A stretch of 64,000 bases of DNA. Source: Clitopilus passeckerianus (Eukaryota > Basidiomycota > Agaricomycetes > Agaricales > Entolomataceae). Shown here piece after piece: positions 33,011-45,110 of this stretch; within the stretch, counting starts at the first letter, position 1; every line of letters starts with the position of its first letter. Location: NCBI GenBank assembly GCA_944990035.1, contig CALYLX010000112.1, positions 1,674,001 to 1,738,000 of the forward strand, read 5' to 3'. The notes below the pieces were generated by a model. The model was given only the letters and a program-made list of their open reading frames with translations. It did no database searches and was not told the DNA's origin. Both the position numbers and the translations under genes were made by a program.

Positions 33011-36000
33011 TTTGTAAACTTATAATTTCCTTAAGCGATTGTCGAGGTCGAGTGTAGGAGAAGGGGGGGCGATGAGGGCAGTGAGAACGAAGCAAGGCTT
33101 AAAAGTCTTCGTAGCCCGGCGGCTTGCGGTACCTATCCCGATAGAGGGGCCACTCGAGGGTTCGTGGCCTACTTGATTTCGCGGCTTCAGGGTTCATTTG
33201 TGCCATTTATGAACTTTAAGTTGATGAACACTCACTCGTTCCCCTTTTGCGATTCAAGTTTGAGGGCACTGGTCCGCCAAAGACACGGTCCCGTGGGTCT
33301 TTTCGGCTCGAATCCGATGCTGTGGTGCTTGCCCTTTCCGCCTCGTGCTTAGGCTCCGTATTCTCAGCGATAAGCAGGCTAGAACGCGGAGTTAGTGTTG
33401 CTGGAATTGGTGACTCGGCGGTCAAACAAGTTATTTTCTTACCTGGAGCACCCTTCGTCCAAGCCCTTGCTAAGCATCTCTAGGCCGTTTTATGTCCTTG
33501 TTCGAAGCCCCACCGTTGCAAAAGGCTGTGAGCCGGAAGCCTGGTTACATAGGAGTTATTCGTCCACTTCACCTGGTGATTGGGACTGGTCAGACTGCTC
33601 CAAATTCGGCACCTTCGTGGACGCGAACATCTTGATAGCACAGCTTTGTGGACAGTATCGTCTCATATACCAAGTGTTTCTTTCTGAGGGTCTCTTGCTC
33701 AACGGCGTTCTGGCGTTTGCAGTGCGCTACGCGTCCCCCAAGCCTCCCCTCGACCTCTGAGAAGCCCAGAATGGAAACTGTTTCCCACAATCCCAATTTG
33801 GCGGTCTAGTTCAGGGTCAACTTTACTGAGCGCTTTGAGAGGCGCCCGATGTGCTTATACCACATTTCCGAAGAATTCCAGAGCCATACGAGCATAGACT
33901 GAGGCGGCCATGCGGAACCCTCATGAACCAAAGAATGGCGAGCAAAGGGCTTGACGAAACGCATCCATATACGCGACGGCCGAAGTTGTTTTGAGCTGTA
34001 TAGCGGCTGCCTCAGGTGCTAGCCTTGGTTTTCATCGATATCAACTCGCTATGTGCAAGTCAACGAAGCCCGGAACGGATTTCCAGCCAGGTACGCAAGA
34101 TTTAAGAACCACAGGAAATTGAAGGATATGGCATGACAATACGCTCCCTTAGCGCTTATTGTTGGACCATGGTTGGGCCTTCGACGACTGGATTGACCAG
34201 GATAGTCACCACACAATAGCAGTCGTGGTGACTTCATGTCGTCGACATTTCCCCAGAGTGTATCGTTGTCGTTGTGCCATCGCTATCCATCGGTCAGAAA
34301 GCTACCCATGGGTGGACCGACCGAGGCCATTGACAAAGATTCAACTATCCACCCTACGACTTCAACGTTAGTTGCCAGGTTAAGTGCAGCATTGACACTT
34401 ACAAGTATCCCATCTCCACCTCGACGCGTGTCGCATATAGCCCCGCTCCTCTGGCCACCTCAAGCTCCGTTATTGAAGTTGATATTTTGCGTGTCGTTGA
34501 GTGACAAGTTGCTCAGCACCTCAGTGGCTTGCGGAATTAAAGACGCGAGTTCATCGAAGTCAGTTGAGAGCGCGGCGTTGGTGTTTTGCTCGACCGGGAC
34601 TTCCTCAAAGGACCATACATTCGCAGCGACCAGCGCCGGGAAGATTACCAACGTCGAGAATGGAGAATCTCTTGGGTGTGGCTTGAGCTTGCGCGAGAAT
34701 TTGGGTGCCATCGCGGCGTAGTGGACAAAACAAGCTGAGGGCCAATGCCTCGTTATGACTTCGATCAAACACCCCTGACACCAAAATTAGATCCTCCTTC
34801 TATGTTCTATTTGTGCACTGACCACCAAACATATGTGGGCCCTCAATGCCACCTGCTCGTCCACTGCCAACCGTTCTGAACTGCCCAGCAACCCACACTC
34901 GCTCCTCACAAGAAACACAATTGTTAACCTCAATTTCTCGCAAAGGAGACCCTTTAAGCTGTCAAAGCGCCATGGCCTCAGCCCGAGAGGCAGCGTTTCC
35001 TTACTGCTTTGGCCCGCAATGGAACTCCTGAAGAAGGACAACGCATACCCTGATGACAACACACGGTCTATACAGCAACTCAATATATGTACGACTTCCC
35101 TTGAACTCCCCTTGCTCTTCCCAACCACTTCGTCCAACGACCTTCCCCGAACCAAGCATGCCTGTATCATCCACGGGTTCCTTCCAAGGTCTTGCAGACA
35201 GCCCAAAAGCGACGCCTTGGCCGTTGTGACATGAAATGTGCCTGGTCGCCCGCCTCAGTTTTGCGAGAGAAGACAACGGTTGAGGGAGTTCAATTGGTCC
35301 AGGCTCGCAGAACGCTGCAAGATAGCTACGCTTGGTGGGAAGAAGGCGTCACTTAGGTGCTAGTTATCAGCTACCTAATATACGTCGCACCACAACTGAT
35401 ATTCTAATTTAATTCGGTCTTGCCGGAAAGTACCTGTAGCTCAAAGGGGGTGTTCTGACTTTCTCTTCTACGGAAGCAAATATTCATGGCAATCGATCTA
35501 GATGCTGAACACAGCCACAGTATATACATACGCTTATGCTGGTGACGAGCCGTCGTATGGATTTACGGGTGGGCAGAAATTTGAAAGCGATCGAAGCGGG
35601 AAAGAATCGAAAACGGCTAACGATTCGCATACTCTACCGGTTAAAAACCCCGTTGCTCACAAACAGGCTCAAGAATTTTGGGACGCCGTCCTCGCATCCT
35701 GGCCCAATTCGTGAGCCTCTGCTCCTCTTGCATGCTCATCGATAACCAATCCCCTTCGGCTGCCTCATCGATAGGTAGGTTGTGGTGCAATTGTTGTGCA
35801 GGGTGCAAGCAAGGACCCACAAGTCCCAACGGAGGTTGGCCCGTACCATGACTTTTTTGATCGGCGAGGTTGTGCGACATCAGAACAGTATCAGGATTTG
35901 CCCCTGATTGTACTACGTCTTCTGATAGCCTGGGTTGAGTAGGGCAGGCCTGGAGAGATGGACAATTAAAAGACGGGGACTAACTGTCATAATTAATGGA

Positions 36001-36863
36001 GGTTAGTGGACCTCAGGCCCTCGCAAATCTGCGGAAGAAATGATGGATACCTGCCGTCGGCGACTCGTCGCGATCGGCGTTTTTTGGTGGCATTATTAGA
36101 GACCAAACTTGACGCAAGTTCTATGACAGTCCAGGTATCATAATCAACTTGTACAGGGCGGCGTTTCATAAGTACTGGTTACAACTTGCGATTGAGTCAA
36201 ATGCAAAAGTTGGTTGTTTCAAATTACAACGGCCTGTCTATTGGATAAAGGGCTTTACCTGTATCTGTGGGATGAGCAGTTACACCTTCAGAAGGATCAC
36301 CAGCTTTGAATGTTCATGCAGATCCACTTGATTATCCCGGAATTATTTTATCTAAGGTGGAGATGTGAGGGTACAGAAGTATCTCCGCCTAGAACCGAAG
36401 TCTACTGGAGAATAATTTTATTCTTTCGATTGGGATTGAAGCCAGCGAAAAAATTCACTGAATTTTCCGTGAGTTGACCTTACTCTCAAAAAATTGAAAG
36501 CCTAAATGGTCGCCAACCAGGCTATCTGCTGTGACGAGCCTTCACTGGCAGCCAGCACTGCAGACTCAGGTGATGTGGCGCACAAATCTCATTCTGCGAC
36601 GAAGATTACCGCTAAATATCGAACCACATTTTGTTCTGCCCCATGAGCAAGAAACGAGTCCCCAGTCTTTGTCTCCAAAATCGAGACCTCATGGAGGCAG
36701 AGTCGAGGCGTACAGCCCGAAAACAATCCGCGAGTTCTGATTGGGTAACAACAGCCCAGCCTTGGATTTGTAAACATGAGCAAACAGAAGTGTCAGCCTT
36801 TCCCAAAATATTGATCACGACTGACTTGGTACCCTACAGTCACATCGTCCAACGTCGAGCAGA
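33011..36863. other. Gene-poor region of 3.9 kb
   Basis: No family is recognised. An 83-codon antisense frame at 34457-34708 (MAPKFSRKLKPHPRDSP) is the most protein-like, but it has no supporting homology or splice evidence. The last few hundred bases are the ISA1 promoter region. Confidence 0.45.
33097..33104 (-). promoter_or_regulatory. TTTTAAGC element, possible core promoter of the 33010 gene
   Basis: On the minus strand TTTTAAGC lies 87-94 bases upstream of the ATG at 33010, matching the element at 844-852 before the paralogue. A long pyrimidine-rich stretch follows in both, which is common near fungal transcription starts. Confidence 0.4.
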
Positions 36864-37645
36864 ATGGCCTCCGTATCCTCCCTTTCGCGTCTACAACATG
36901 CAATGCGCCATTCTAGCATGCCATTTCTCTACCCGTCGTCGTGCTCACCGCTGAAGACGCCCGTGAGGAGAGCTATGATGTCTGCAATTCACTCTCGGCC
37001 CGATGGGACACGACTTAATCCGCCTTTAACCGATGCTGCTGGACAGTCAACTTCTGCACAACCTACACCTTCAGGTAGTTCATCGACTGGAGGCACCCCG
37101 AAGATCTTTGCAGACGCGGCTGCACCTCAAGTCGCTGCTCGGCCGCCGCCAGTACCAAAGGTTGAGAAACCACGACCCACAATTAGGTCAACTAAGGCTG
37201 CTTTGACGATGGTGCGTGTGATCTCAGCCTCTTCATGGGCTTGCAGGGAACTCATTTGCACTTAACTTCCAGACCCCTAGAGCAGTAACTCGCCTACGAT
37301 CGTTGTTGAGTGGCCCAACTCCACAGCTCATCAGGATAGGTGTGCGGAACAAGGGGTGTGCAGGACTTTCGTACAATCTGGAATATGTCGAGAAGCCTGG
37401 GAAGTTTGATGAAGTTGTAGAGCAGGACGGTGTTAAGGTGTTTATTGACAGCAAGGCGCTATTCAGTATCATTGGTAGTGAGATGGATTGGAGTGAAGAT
37501 CCGCTGAGGTATGGTGCTTTCTACCAATCCCCCTGTCAATGACTGTTTCTGATTTCTGCCATCTTACAGTGCTAGATTTACGTTCAAGAACCCTAATATC
37601 ACAGACGCGTGCGGTTGCGGAGAATCTTTCACGGTTGGATCATGA
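36864..37645 (+). CDS. ISA1: Mitochondrial Fe-S assembly protein ISA1 (A-type)
   Basis: An A-type protein needed for mitochondrial [4Fe-4S] cluster maturation, acting with Isa2 and Iba57. The N-terminal part (MASVSSLSRLQHAMRHSS) suits a matrix presequence. A Pro/Ala/Ser-rich linker of about 60 residues follows. The HesB/IscA domain has MTPRAVTRLRSLLSG, IRIGVRNKGCAGLSYNLEYV, VFIDSKALFSIIGSEMDW and FTFKNPNITDACGCGESF. All three conserved cysteines (GCAG and CGCG) are present. Two introns are needed: one after ALTM and one splitting the Ser of DPLSARFTF. The stop at 37643-37645 gives about 210 residues. It converges on GET3, with stop codons 234 bp apart. Confidence 0.94.
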
Positions 37646-37879
37646 CCATTCAGATTGGGGCTTCGTAAACACATGCTACATTAGATGTTCTTCGTGTTGC
37701 ATTTTATCGGTCATTTCACTGTAATTCCCTCATCGTATCCATTCCCTTGAATTATATATTGTAAATAGAACCCACTACCTTGCTCACTAGAGGACAATAC
37801 ACTAATGATTTACCATCATCTATTTCGTTCGGCGTGTATTTGAGCTCCCTCGACGCGACACGTTCACCGTTAGGTCCCC

Positions 37880-39298
37880 TTACTCTTGAGGAGGAGCGTA
37901 GGGTTGGACAAGCATTTTGCTGAACTCCTTCAGCTTCTCCGGGCCACGAACTTCTTCCGTGAGGAGGGGAAGTTGGATGATGTGGAAGAACTCGTCATAA
38001 AGCTCATGCGCTTCTGCAAGATATTTCTGCTGCATCTTGTGTCGTACGTTGCAGTGCTCGCAGTCGGAACCTGGCCCGAGCGCGGTTAGTGTACTATTAT
38101 TTGAAAGGGGAGGGAATGGTCTGACTCTTCTTGGGGAACAAGAGCTGGTTCACAACAATATTATGTGTGTCAATTTCATACGACGTGAGCTCTTGGACGA
38201 GACGCTCGGTCTCGTAAAGAGACAAGAACTCGGATATGCAGACGCAAACGAAGGTCGTCTTTTCCTAGAAATGGAAGACGTGTGTTAGCATGAGTCGATA
38301 GAGCCAATGGACAAAACTTACTGGGTCCTTGAACTGGTTGTTCACTTCCGTAATGACGGCCCTCATGGATTCGAGTTTGGCAAACATGTCCTCTTGAGAA
38401 CCTGCTTCACCTCCCATCATGCTCGACATCTATTCGCATATGTGTTAGGTTTATACCACCTGGTTCAGTCCCAAGAAACCAGAACAAACCTGGTTGATCA
38501 TAGGTCCGAACCTTGAACCAAGGGAACTGAGTTTGCCCAGGGCTTTCTCCAAGACAGTGGGGAACGACAAGAAACGAAGAGTATGTCCGGTGGGTGCAGT
38601 GTCGAATACGATAACAGAGTACTCCATGGACTTGACATGTCTGCAGGTAATTGAGTTAAATGCACAGAGAGAAGTAGAGTACAGATGGTACATACTTCAT
38701 AATCTCAGCAAAACTCATAGCTTCGTCAACACCTGGAATGGCAAACGCAAGATCTTGCATCATCGAGCCCATCATGCCATTCGAGTCAGCTTCAGGCATT
38801 GTCAGCTCTCAACGGAAGCCAATGTTGAAAGGAGACGAACATTGCTCGACCATCTCCTGGATAGCACTGGTGGGGTCTATCTCCATTGCGAAGAGATTGT
38901 CGAATCCATTGACCTTGGTCGCGTCCTTGGAGAACTTTTGACCAAAGGCATCGGAAAGGTTGTGTGCCGGGTCAGTCGACTAGAGCCGGCGATCAGCTAT
39001 GAAGAGTCCCAAGTCGGATGCGAGGTACGCACGATGAGCAGCACGGATTGGCGCACTTGTGCCAACTGGATTGCGAGAGAGCAAGATGTAGTGGTTTTGC
39101 CTAGGATTCCGAGCTTCAGACAAGGACAAAGGTAGAGTTGACAATACTAATGTACCTACACCTCCCTTTCCACCTGGAAAAGAATCAGCTGGGGCCACTT
39201 TAGCAGATTGACCACGCATGCTTACCGCAAAAGATCCACTTCAGGCTCGTCTGATCAAGGATGTTCTCGAGAGTGGGTGGGAGTTCTTCTGAAGCCAT
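37880..39298 (-). CDS. GET3: GET3 ATPase for tail-anchored protein targeting
   Basis: Cytosolic homodimeric ATPase that carries tail-anchored membrane proteins to the ER receptor Get1/Get2. The start at 39298 gives [16 protein letters not shown] then LKWIFCGGKGGVGKTT, the deviant P-loop. Switch and hydrophobic-groove elements follow: [38 protein letters not shown] and a Met-rich segment ending [10 protein letters not shown]. The zinc-binding CEHC is in [18 protein letters not shown]. The C-terminus ends [11 protein letters not shown]. The length, about 330 residues, fits the family. The P-loop is encoded by an 18-nt exon (39156-39173) between two introns. It is divergent from SRP68, with ATGs 238 bp apart. 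Confidence 0.95.
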
Positions 39299-39535
39299 TA
39301 GTTTGTAGTTCTTGTTCTAGTCGTCGAGGGAATTGAAATGAAAAAAGGCAAACAGGGAGCCCTGAGGGTATTTATGCGCAAAACTGGCGGTGTACGTGAA
39401 AGTTGATCGTAAAGGTTATCGCGTGGCCCCGAGATTTTGAATTTGATAGCGCCGTCAGGTTCACCGTAGGTTTGGCTCAATCCATCATCTTCTACATCGT
39501 TCTAGCTGCTACGAGACTTGGGAAGAACTTGCAAG
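39299..39535. promoter_or_regulatory. Shared upstream region of GET3 and SRP68
   Basis: Only 237 bp separate the two divergent start codons. The stretch must hold both 5' UTRs and promoters. No canonical TATA box is obvious. Confidence 0.6.
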
Positions 39536-41683
39536 ATGCCTGCAGATGCTGCTAAACCAGTTTCTGCATTCAGAGGTAGGGGAAAGACTCGGAGTTTAGT
39601 GGAGGAAGAACTGACTGGGATTATCAGCGCTGCAAATCGCAAATGAACAGAGAAGTGCATATGGATTGCGATACAATGACTATGAACGATACCGGTGCGT
39701 ATTGTATAAATTTTGGGAATGTATATGTTCTGACACCCAGCAGCAAGCATTGTGCTAATCGCACCCATCGCCTTCGGTCAACCTTGAAGATGACCCACGG
39801 AAAGGGAAGGGAGTTCAAGAAACTACCAGCTCTGAACCCAGAGACCATGACCAACGGGCAGTAAGTGTACTGTCTAGTCTACAACAAACTATGTTTCGAA
39901 TATTTCCTTTCTACAGCCTTCAACTCCTACTTTTTGAATCTGAGCGTGCATGGGCTTACGCACAGGACCTCAACGCACAAGCTTTGAAACCTGCCAATGA
40001 AGAGCATGCCAGTACCCTTCGCCACTCAGCTACGGGACGCTTCCGTCGCGCCGTAAACTGGTCCACACAACTCTTGTCGCATTGCCAGACTCTCCACAGC
40101 GCAGGTTCCCTTCCAGCCTCCAACCTCCTAGAAGCAACAGTCTATACCCTCATCTTGAACGGCCGCTTCTTGAGATACAGAGACGAATTCGACGATGCTC
40201 TGGTCCAATTGAGCGTCTCTAGGAGCTTGCTGGATGAGCTCGCGAATGCCGCATCCACCAGTAGGGACCAGGCTCTTGCGGTCCTATTTGGAGATGAAAT
40301 TGCTCCAGAGATCAGATACTGCGCGCACGAGATGGGCAGGGAGCGGGCGTACGATATCAACGCGATCGTCAAAGAGTTCTCTGGGAGACATAGGGAAGAG
40401 CTCGTCCCAGGATGCTCCGAGGTTCTCAAACAGCTGAAGGAAGATTCTGGAAAGGATAAAGGACAGACAACTAAGCTTGAGACGATGGCCTGGGAAGGGA
40501 AGCCTGTTCCAGTTAGGAATCCGGAGTTGGTGGACGTTTTGTTGAAGGTACAGGAAGCCGAGGCTAGGTTGGAGAAGGGAGACGTGAAGGTTGGGTCGAA
40601 AAAGGCTGTCGCTGCTTATGATGCTACACTCTCAGCTCTGAGCGACGCAGAGGAGGTTGCGAGGAAGCTCACTGAGGCCCAACAGGTTTGTTATCTTGTG
40701 TTCGATTGTCGATTCATAGCTGACGCCCGCATGTAGTTGAGCGGAAGCACCTCGACTGGAACAGTTTCTGGAGAACGGGACATCCAATTCCTCCATGCCT
40801 TCATCGTTTATCAGCTACTCTCTCGTCGCATCCAACGTGATCTCCTGCTTATATCCGCCCTGCTGTCCTCGTCGGACTCTGGGCCCGGAGCGAGCAGCAA
40901 AGGGAAAGGCAAGGAAGAAAAAGTGGATGCAAGGCTCTACCCTGCCCTCGTCAAGCTGCTGGACACCGTTCTGCAGAGCCTGGATCAGATGAAGACCCTC
41001 AGCATTGTGGACGATAGCCCAGATTTGGCTTCTGCCGTCGAGGCTAGGAGCTCGTACACCAGGGTGAAGAGGTGATATTTCCCCATTTCTATGCCTAGCA
41101 TGATATCTGACATCGCCTTGTGTTGAATAGGTGCCTCTACTTGGCTCGCTGCTACGGGCCCGTCAAGAGATTTGCAGAAGCACTGGCTTTGATCGACCTT
41201 GCCCATATCCACATTCGTGAAGCAACCAACAGCTTGAGCATGATAGACGTCGACCCTATCTCCACTCCATTCGAATCGAGCAAATCTTCTTTCTACCCAC
41301 TCGCACAGGATGAAGTCAAGACCCTCGAGTCCTCCCTAAACTCTGACGCACTCCAGCTCAAGAGGGATTGGTTCGCGTATAACGGAGGGCAGGTTGACAA
41401 AGACGGGAAGGGTTTCAAGAAACCATTATTCTTCAACATCGCTTTGAATTACGTGGACTTGGATATGGATAGGCTGTTGGTGAGGGCTGGGAAGCAGGTT
41501 GAGATGCCGAAGGAACCGGTTCAAGCTAAAGTGTCAGCACCCGCGCCTGTCCAGGAGAAGAAGCCTACTGTGCAGAAGGCGAGGGTGGCGGAGGCGGAGA
41601 GGCCTGAAACTCCTGAACCACAGCGGCAAGCTCAGAAGGGTGGGCTGAGCAGTTTGTTGGGTGGCTGGTGGGGACGGAGCTAG
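39536..41683 (+). CDS. SRP68: Signal recognition particle subunit SRP68
   Basis: With SRP72 it binds the S domain of SRP RNA and is needed for co-translational targeting to the ER. The start at 39536 gives MPADAAKPVSAFRALQIANE. The RNA-binding region is recognisable from YNDYERYRKHCANRTHRLR and TLKMTHGKGREFKK. Then come helical repeats with LQLLLFESERAWAYAQDL, RFRRAVNWSTQLL, EIAPEIRYCAHEMG, IQFLHAFIVYQLLSRRIQRD and CLYLARCYGPVKRFAEALAL. The C-terminal tail has FNIALNYVDLDMDRLL and a Pro/Glu/Lys-rich end with GGWWGRS, which in the family contacts SRP72. Four or five short introns are needed. It converges on KU80, stops 108 bp apart. Confidence 0.93.
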
Positions 41684-41790
41684 TGTTGGGCTGGAAACTC
41701 GAATTATTTGGGTGAAGTCAAAATGTATTGTACAGGTGGTATATACAAGAGACAAATATGCGATGGTCCATGATCCTTCATTCGTTCGAT

Positions 41791-44700
41791 TCAGCTGTGG
41801 ATAAACTCCTCTGCAACGTTATCTGAGATGTTGGAGTGACCTCCACTCTGGCGTGCCTCCGAATCGCTGATCAGCCCAAGTGGTCGGCCAGCTTCTTGGA
41901 CTTTCGTCCAGAACCGACGATTACCATACTCTGCAGTACATTTGTCCTTTAGGTCCTTCATAAAGCTATATGTAGCCCATTCAGTATCAATGTCGCCTCG
42001 ACGCGGAAACACCGACTCACACATTCCAAGCCTCAATCTCATCCTCGTTAAGGCAGGTATCCCTCATTACCGTCATGCACTCCAGCATTTCGGCATCTCG
42101 CTTCTTCATCATCGGCTTCTGCACAATCCCCAAGATCACCACACACAAGTCCTCAACCGCCTTGGTGACAACATCGCCTTGGGAGAGATTCTTCTTGAAA
42201 TCAGCCAAGGGCTTGTGGGCACCAATGATCCTTCCGGGGTCTGGTCCTAGATCCACGTCAGGCGAGACGGAGCGAGCTGGAGTAGGCAAAGGATGCGCCC
42301 GGCGAGGTGGGGTAGTGGGTTTGGATGGTTTCTTGTTCAGGAGGAGGTCTTCTTCTTCTTCGTCCTCGGGTTCAGTATCACTGCCCTCTGCGGCAGCTTT
42401 GTCTTTGCTGGGCGAGGCCTGTGAGGCAGCCCGGATGTTGATGTCAGAGGTGGGTTGTTTGCGGTCGAGCAGGAGTTCTTCTTCGTCTGCAGCGTGGACG
42501 TGGTCGGCGTTTCGAGTTCTGGCAACTTTCTTTGGAACTAGAAGGGTTGGATAAGCTCAGACGACTGCGTGCCAGGCAATGTATAGCTAACCTTCTTTGA
42601 CTTTAAGCGCGGCTTTGCATTCTTCCAGTGCCTCTCTGGACCGCTTGATGACTCTCTTCGGAGGGTCAAAGTACTTGGTCAATTCCGGATGAGGCGGAGG
42701 CAGCGGATTGGTTGAGATGTCGGAAACGACGGCGCAATGAAACAGCGCTTGTTTCAGCCTATGAAGAGCCGGATTGTACGACAACAAGGTGTCGAACCAT
42801 GGTTGGCGGTTTCTGCAATGGTCAGACGATTAGGCTGACATCAATTGTCTAGGAAATAGCATCCTTACCCGCTCTCATCTTTATCACCGGCATCCATGAG
42901 ATCCATAGCATCGACGAACTCGTCCATTGCGTCCATTTGCTCTTCAGTAGGTAGGTAGGGATGATCAATAATCCTCTCCATGGTCTTCGCAACCAAGTTA
43001 TCAAGGCTTGCAAAAGTATATTTGCGGACATCGTCGGCGAAGGGCATCTGCAAGCAGTTATCAGACTCTCTATAAGAGATATATGTATGCTTGTGGGATG
43101 GACTGACCTGAGCCCAGATGAAGCAATCGACGTTCTCAAAGATGACTGGCTTGAGGACTCCCATCTTTGGGTCAGCCCCGTCTTTGGATACCCAGCGGGC
43201 AATCGCCATTACTCCCTTGGCATACATCGCCTGAACGACAGAGGAAAGTGCAACTTGTTGTCGTGGCGAAGCAGGATCCGCCCAAACGTAGTAGATCTCT
43301 CCCAGAGTGTATTCACGGCGGAACTGGATGGGGCCATAAGAAATACTGAAAACCGAAGGATTCTGAAGACATCACTTACGTTCTTGTTGGGGAAGAAACC
43401 ACACAAGTCTATGCCTTTCCTCGTCGGAAGTTTAGGGAAGTTGTTATCTGGGCATGGAACATATGTCGTCCCATACTTGTAGCCGCGTATGAGTTGCTCC
43501 TTTTCCACTTTCTCAAGGTGCTCCGGCTTTTCTTCTTTCGGCGTCTTCTCAGCAGCACCATCCAGAAGATCGTAGTCTTCATCCTCCATCTTCACATCGC
43601 CGTCCTCGTCTTCAGCTTTCGCTTGGTCAACGTAATATTCCGTCCGCATCTTCAGCTGAGCATAAGTCTGAGTAGGCTTTTCGTCCACGTCCATGTCAGC
43701 CTCCGTATCCTTGGTTTCCCTGACAGCAAACTTTTTGAAGCTCTTAGGACGGGACACGGATGTACATTTGCTGGTCTTGACGGCAATTTCTATTGCTTGT
43801 TCGCTCTTGGTATCGACGTCGCCGAGCCGTAGGATAGTTGCGCTCAGAACTGAGTTGACTTGCTTGATATCAGGTCGACTAATTTCGCGGAGAGCGAGAG
43901 CACATGTTCCGATGACGCCCTTGTCCAGCTTTTCGACGAAGTCGCTCCAGAATTGTTCATTCTTTGCCTGAGATGGTATCCGTTAGGAGGGTCGGCTAAA
44001 GATTGTGTGCAATATACCTTCTGGGAACTCTTGTCTTCCTCTTCGTAAGGAAAGTCTGGGTCATCAAAGTCGATGCCACTGTCATGATTGGAAATGAGTG
44101 GGAAGGAATAGTGGTGAGAGGGCAAGGCTCACATGAGGGCAAAGTTGATGCCCAAGTCGTTTATCTTCTCAACCGTCGCCTCCCAACCCTCGTCGTCGAA
44201 ACTTTGTTCTCCGTCGGTAAGCATGATAATCTTGCGAGTCCATTTCCTCTTCCCAACATGTGCATGCTGGGCCTCAATGCCAACGACAAGTGCATCAATG
44301 GCTGGTAGTTGGGTGAGCTCAGAGTATAAAATATCCGAAAATAAGATGCATACGGTCACCAGAGATGGTTGAGGGCTGTATGGTGTCAATTTTGGCAAGA
44401 GTTTCCGCATTGGCCTGAGCAATAGGAATGGACTCTGTTACATGCTCATAACCATCCTTATGAGCGTCATTGACAAGATTGGATGTTCCTATGGGACATT
44501 GAGCACGAAAAACCCCTTACAGAAGTGGATGCCACTTACCCTCAGTGCCGAACAGAATTACACCGCATTGGTCGGTTTTGCGTTCGTTATAGATCTGTGG
44601 TGCATGGTAAAGCTAGCGCTGAAGATTGAAAGCATGTTTACCCACAAGCTCTTGTACTTTGAGTTTGACGAATTGAAGCGCCCATTCGAGATTAGTTATC

Positions 44701-44868
44701 TCGGTGGACCTCTCTTCGCCATTTGGACCTGGAGGTAACTCGATTGTTCTGAGTTTACTCATGGTCGACGAGACATCTACCAAGAATACGGTCGATGTAT
44801 ACTGCGCCATGTTAGTCCAGATTGAATGCCCTATAAAGACGACTTACACCAGCTCTTTCAGCAGGCAT
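41791..44868 (-). CDS. KU80: KU80, DNA double-strand-break end-binding subunit
   Basis: Forms the Ku ring with Ku70 on DNA ends for non-homologous end joining and telomere protection in the nucleus. The first exon is short (44868-44848, MPAERAG). The vWA domain has TVFLVDVSSTMSK, ERSTEITNLEWALQFVKLKV and WTRKIIMLTDGEQSF. The Ku core has AEKTPKEEKPEHLEKVEKEQ, LIRGYKYGTTYVPCP, LCGFFPNKNF, GVMAIARWVSKDGADPKMG and DCFIWAQMPFADDVRKYTF. The C-terminal arm (RQPWFDTLLSYNPALHRLKQ) is followed by an acidic linker. The last 150 residues form a helical domain like Ku PK-binding domains (DFKKNLSQGDVVTKAVEDL), ending AEEFIHS. About 830 residues and roughly ten introns. It is divergent from STH1, ATGs 243 bp apart. 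Confidence 0.94.
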
Positions 44869-45110
44869 GATGGTGGTCTGGAGTTGCGTGTAGTGATTCA
44901 CTCGCAAAGCCGGACGCGACGTGAAATGAGTCGACCACGTGACCAAGGCTGTGTTCTCACGTTCTTTGTGACTGTTTGTGACTTGTGACATTGAGCTTGG
45001 TTGTCCATCCCTCTTTCGCCTCAGCCGCGTGACAACTTTTTCGAGTTTACGAGGGCCGACGCGACTGTCCCAGTTTCCCATTGAGCTCACCGTCAATCGT
45101 CTCTTCGACG
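44869..45110. promoter_or_regulatory. Shared upstream region of KU80 and STH1
   Basis: These 242 bp lie between two divergent start codons. Repeated GTGAC text (near 44947-44995) is visible, for example GTGACTGTTTGTGACTTGTGAC, a possible binding-site cluster. Confidence 0.5.

Noticed and set aside
34457..34708. 83-codon antisense frame MAPKFSRKLKPHPRDSP
   Set aside because: No homology, no support for introns, and the length is within chance for this region; it is noted in the intergenic entry only.
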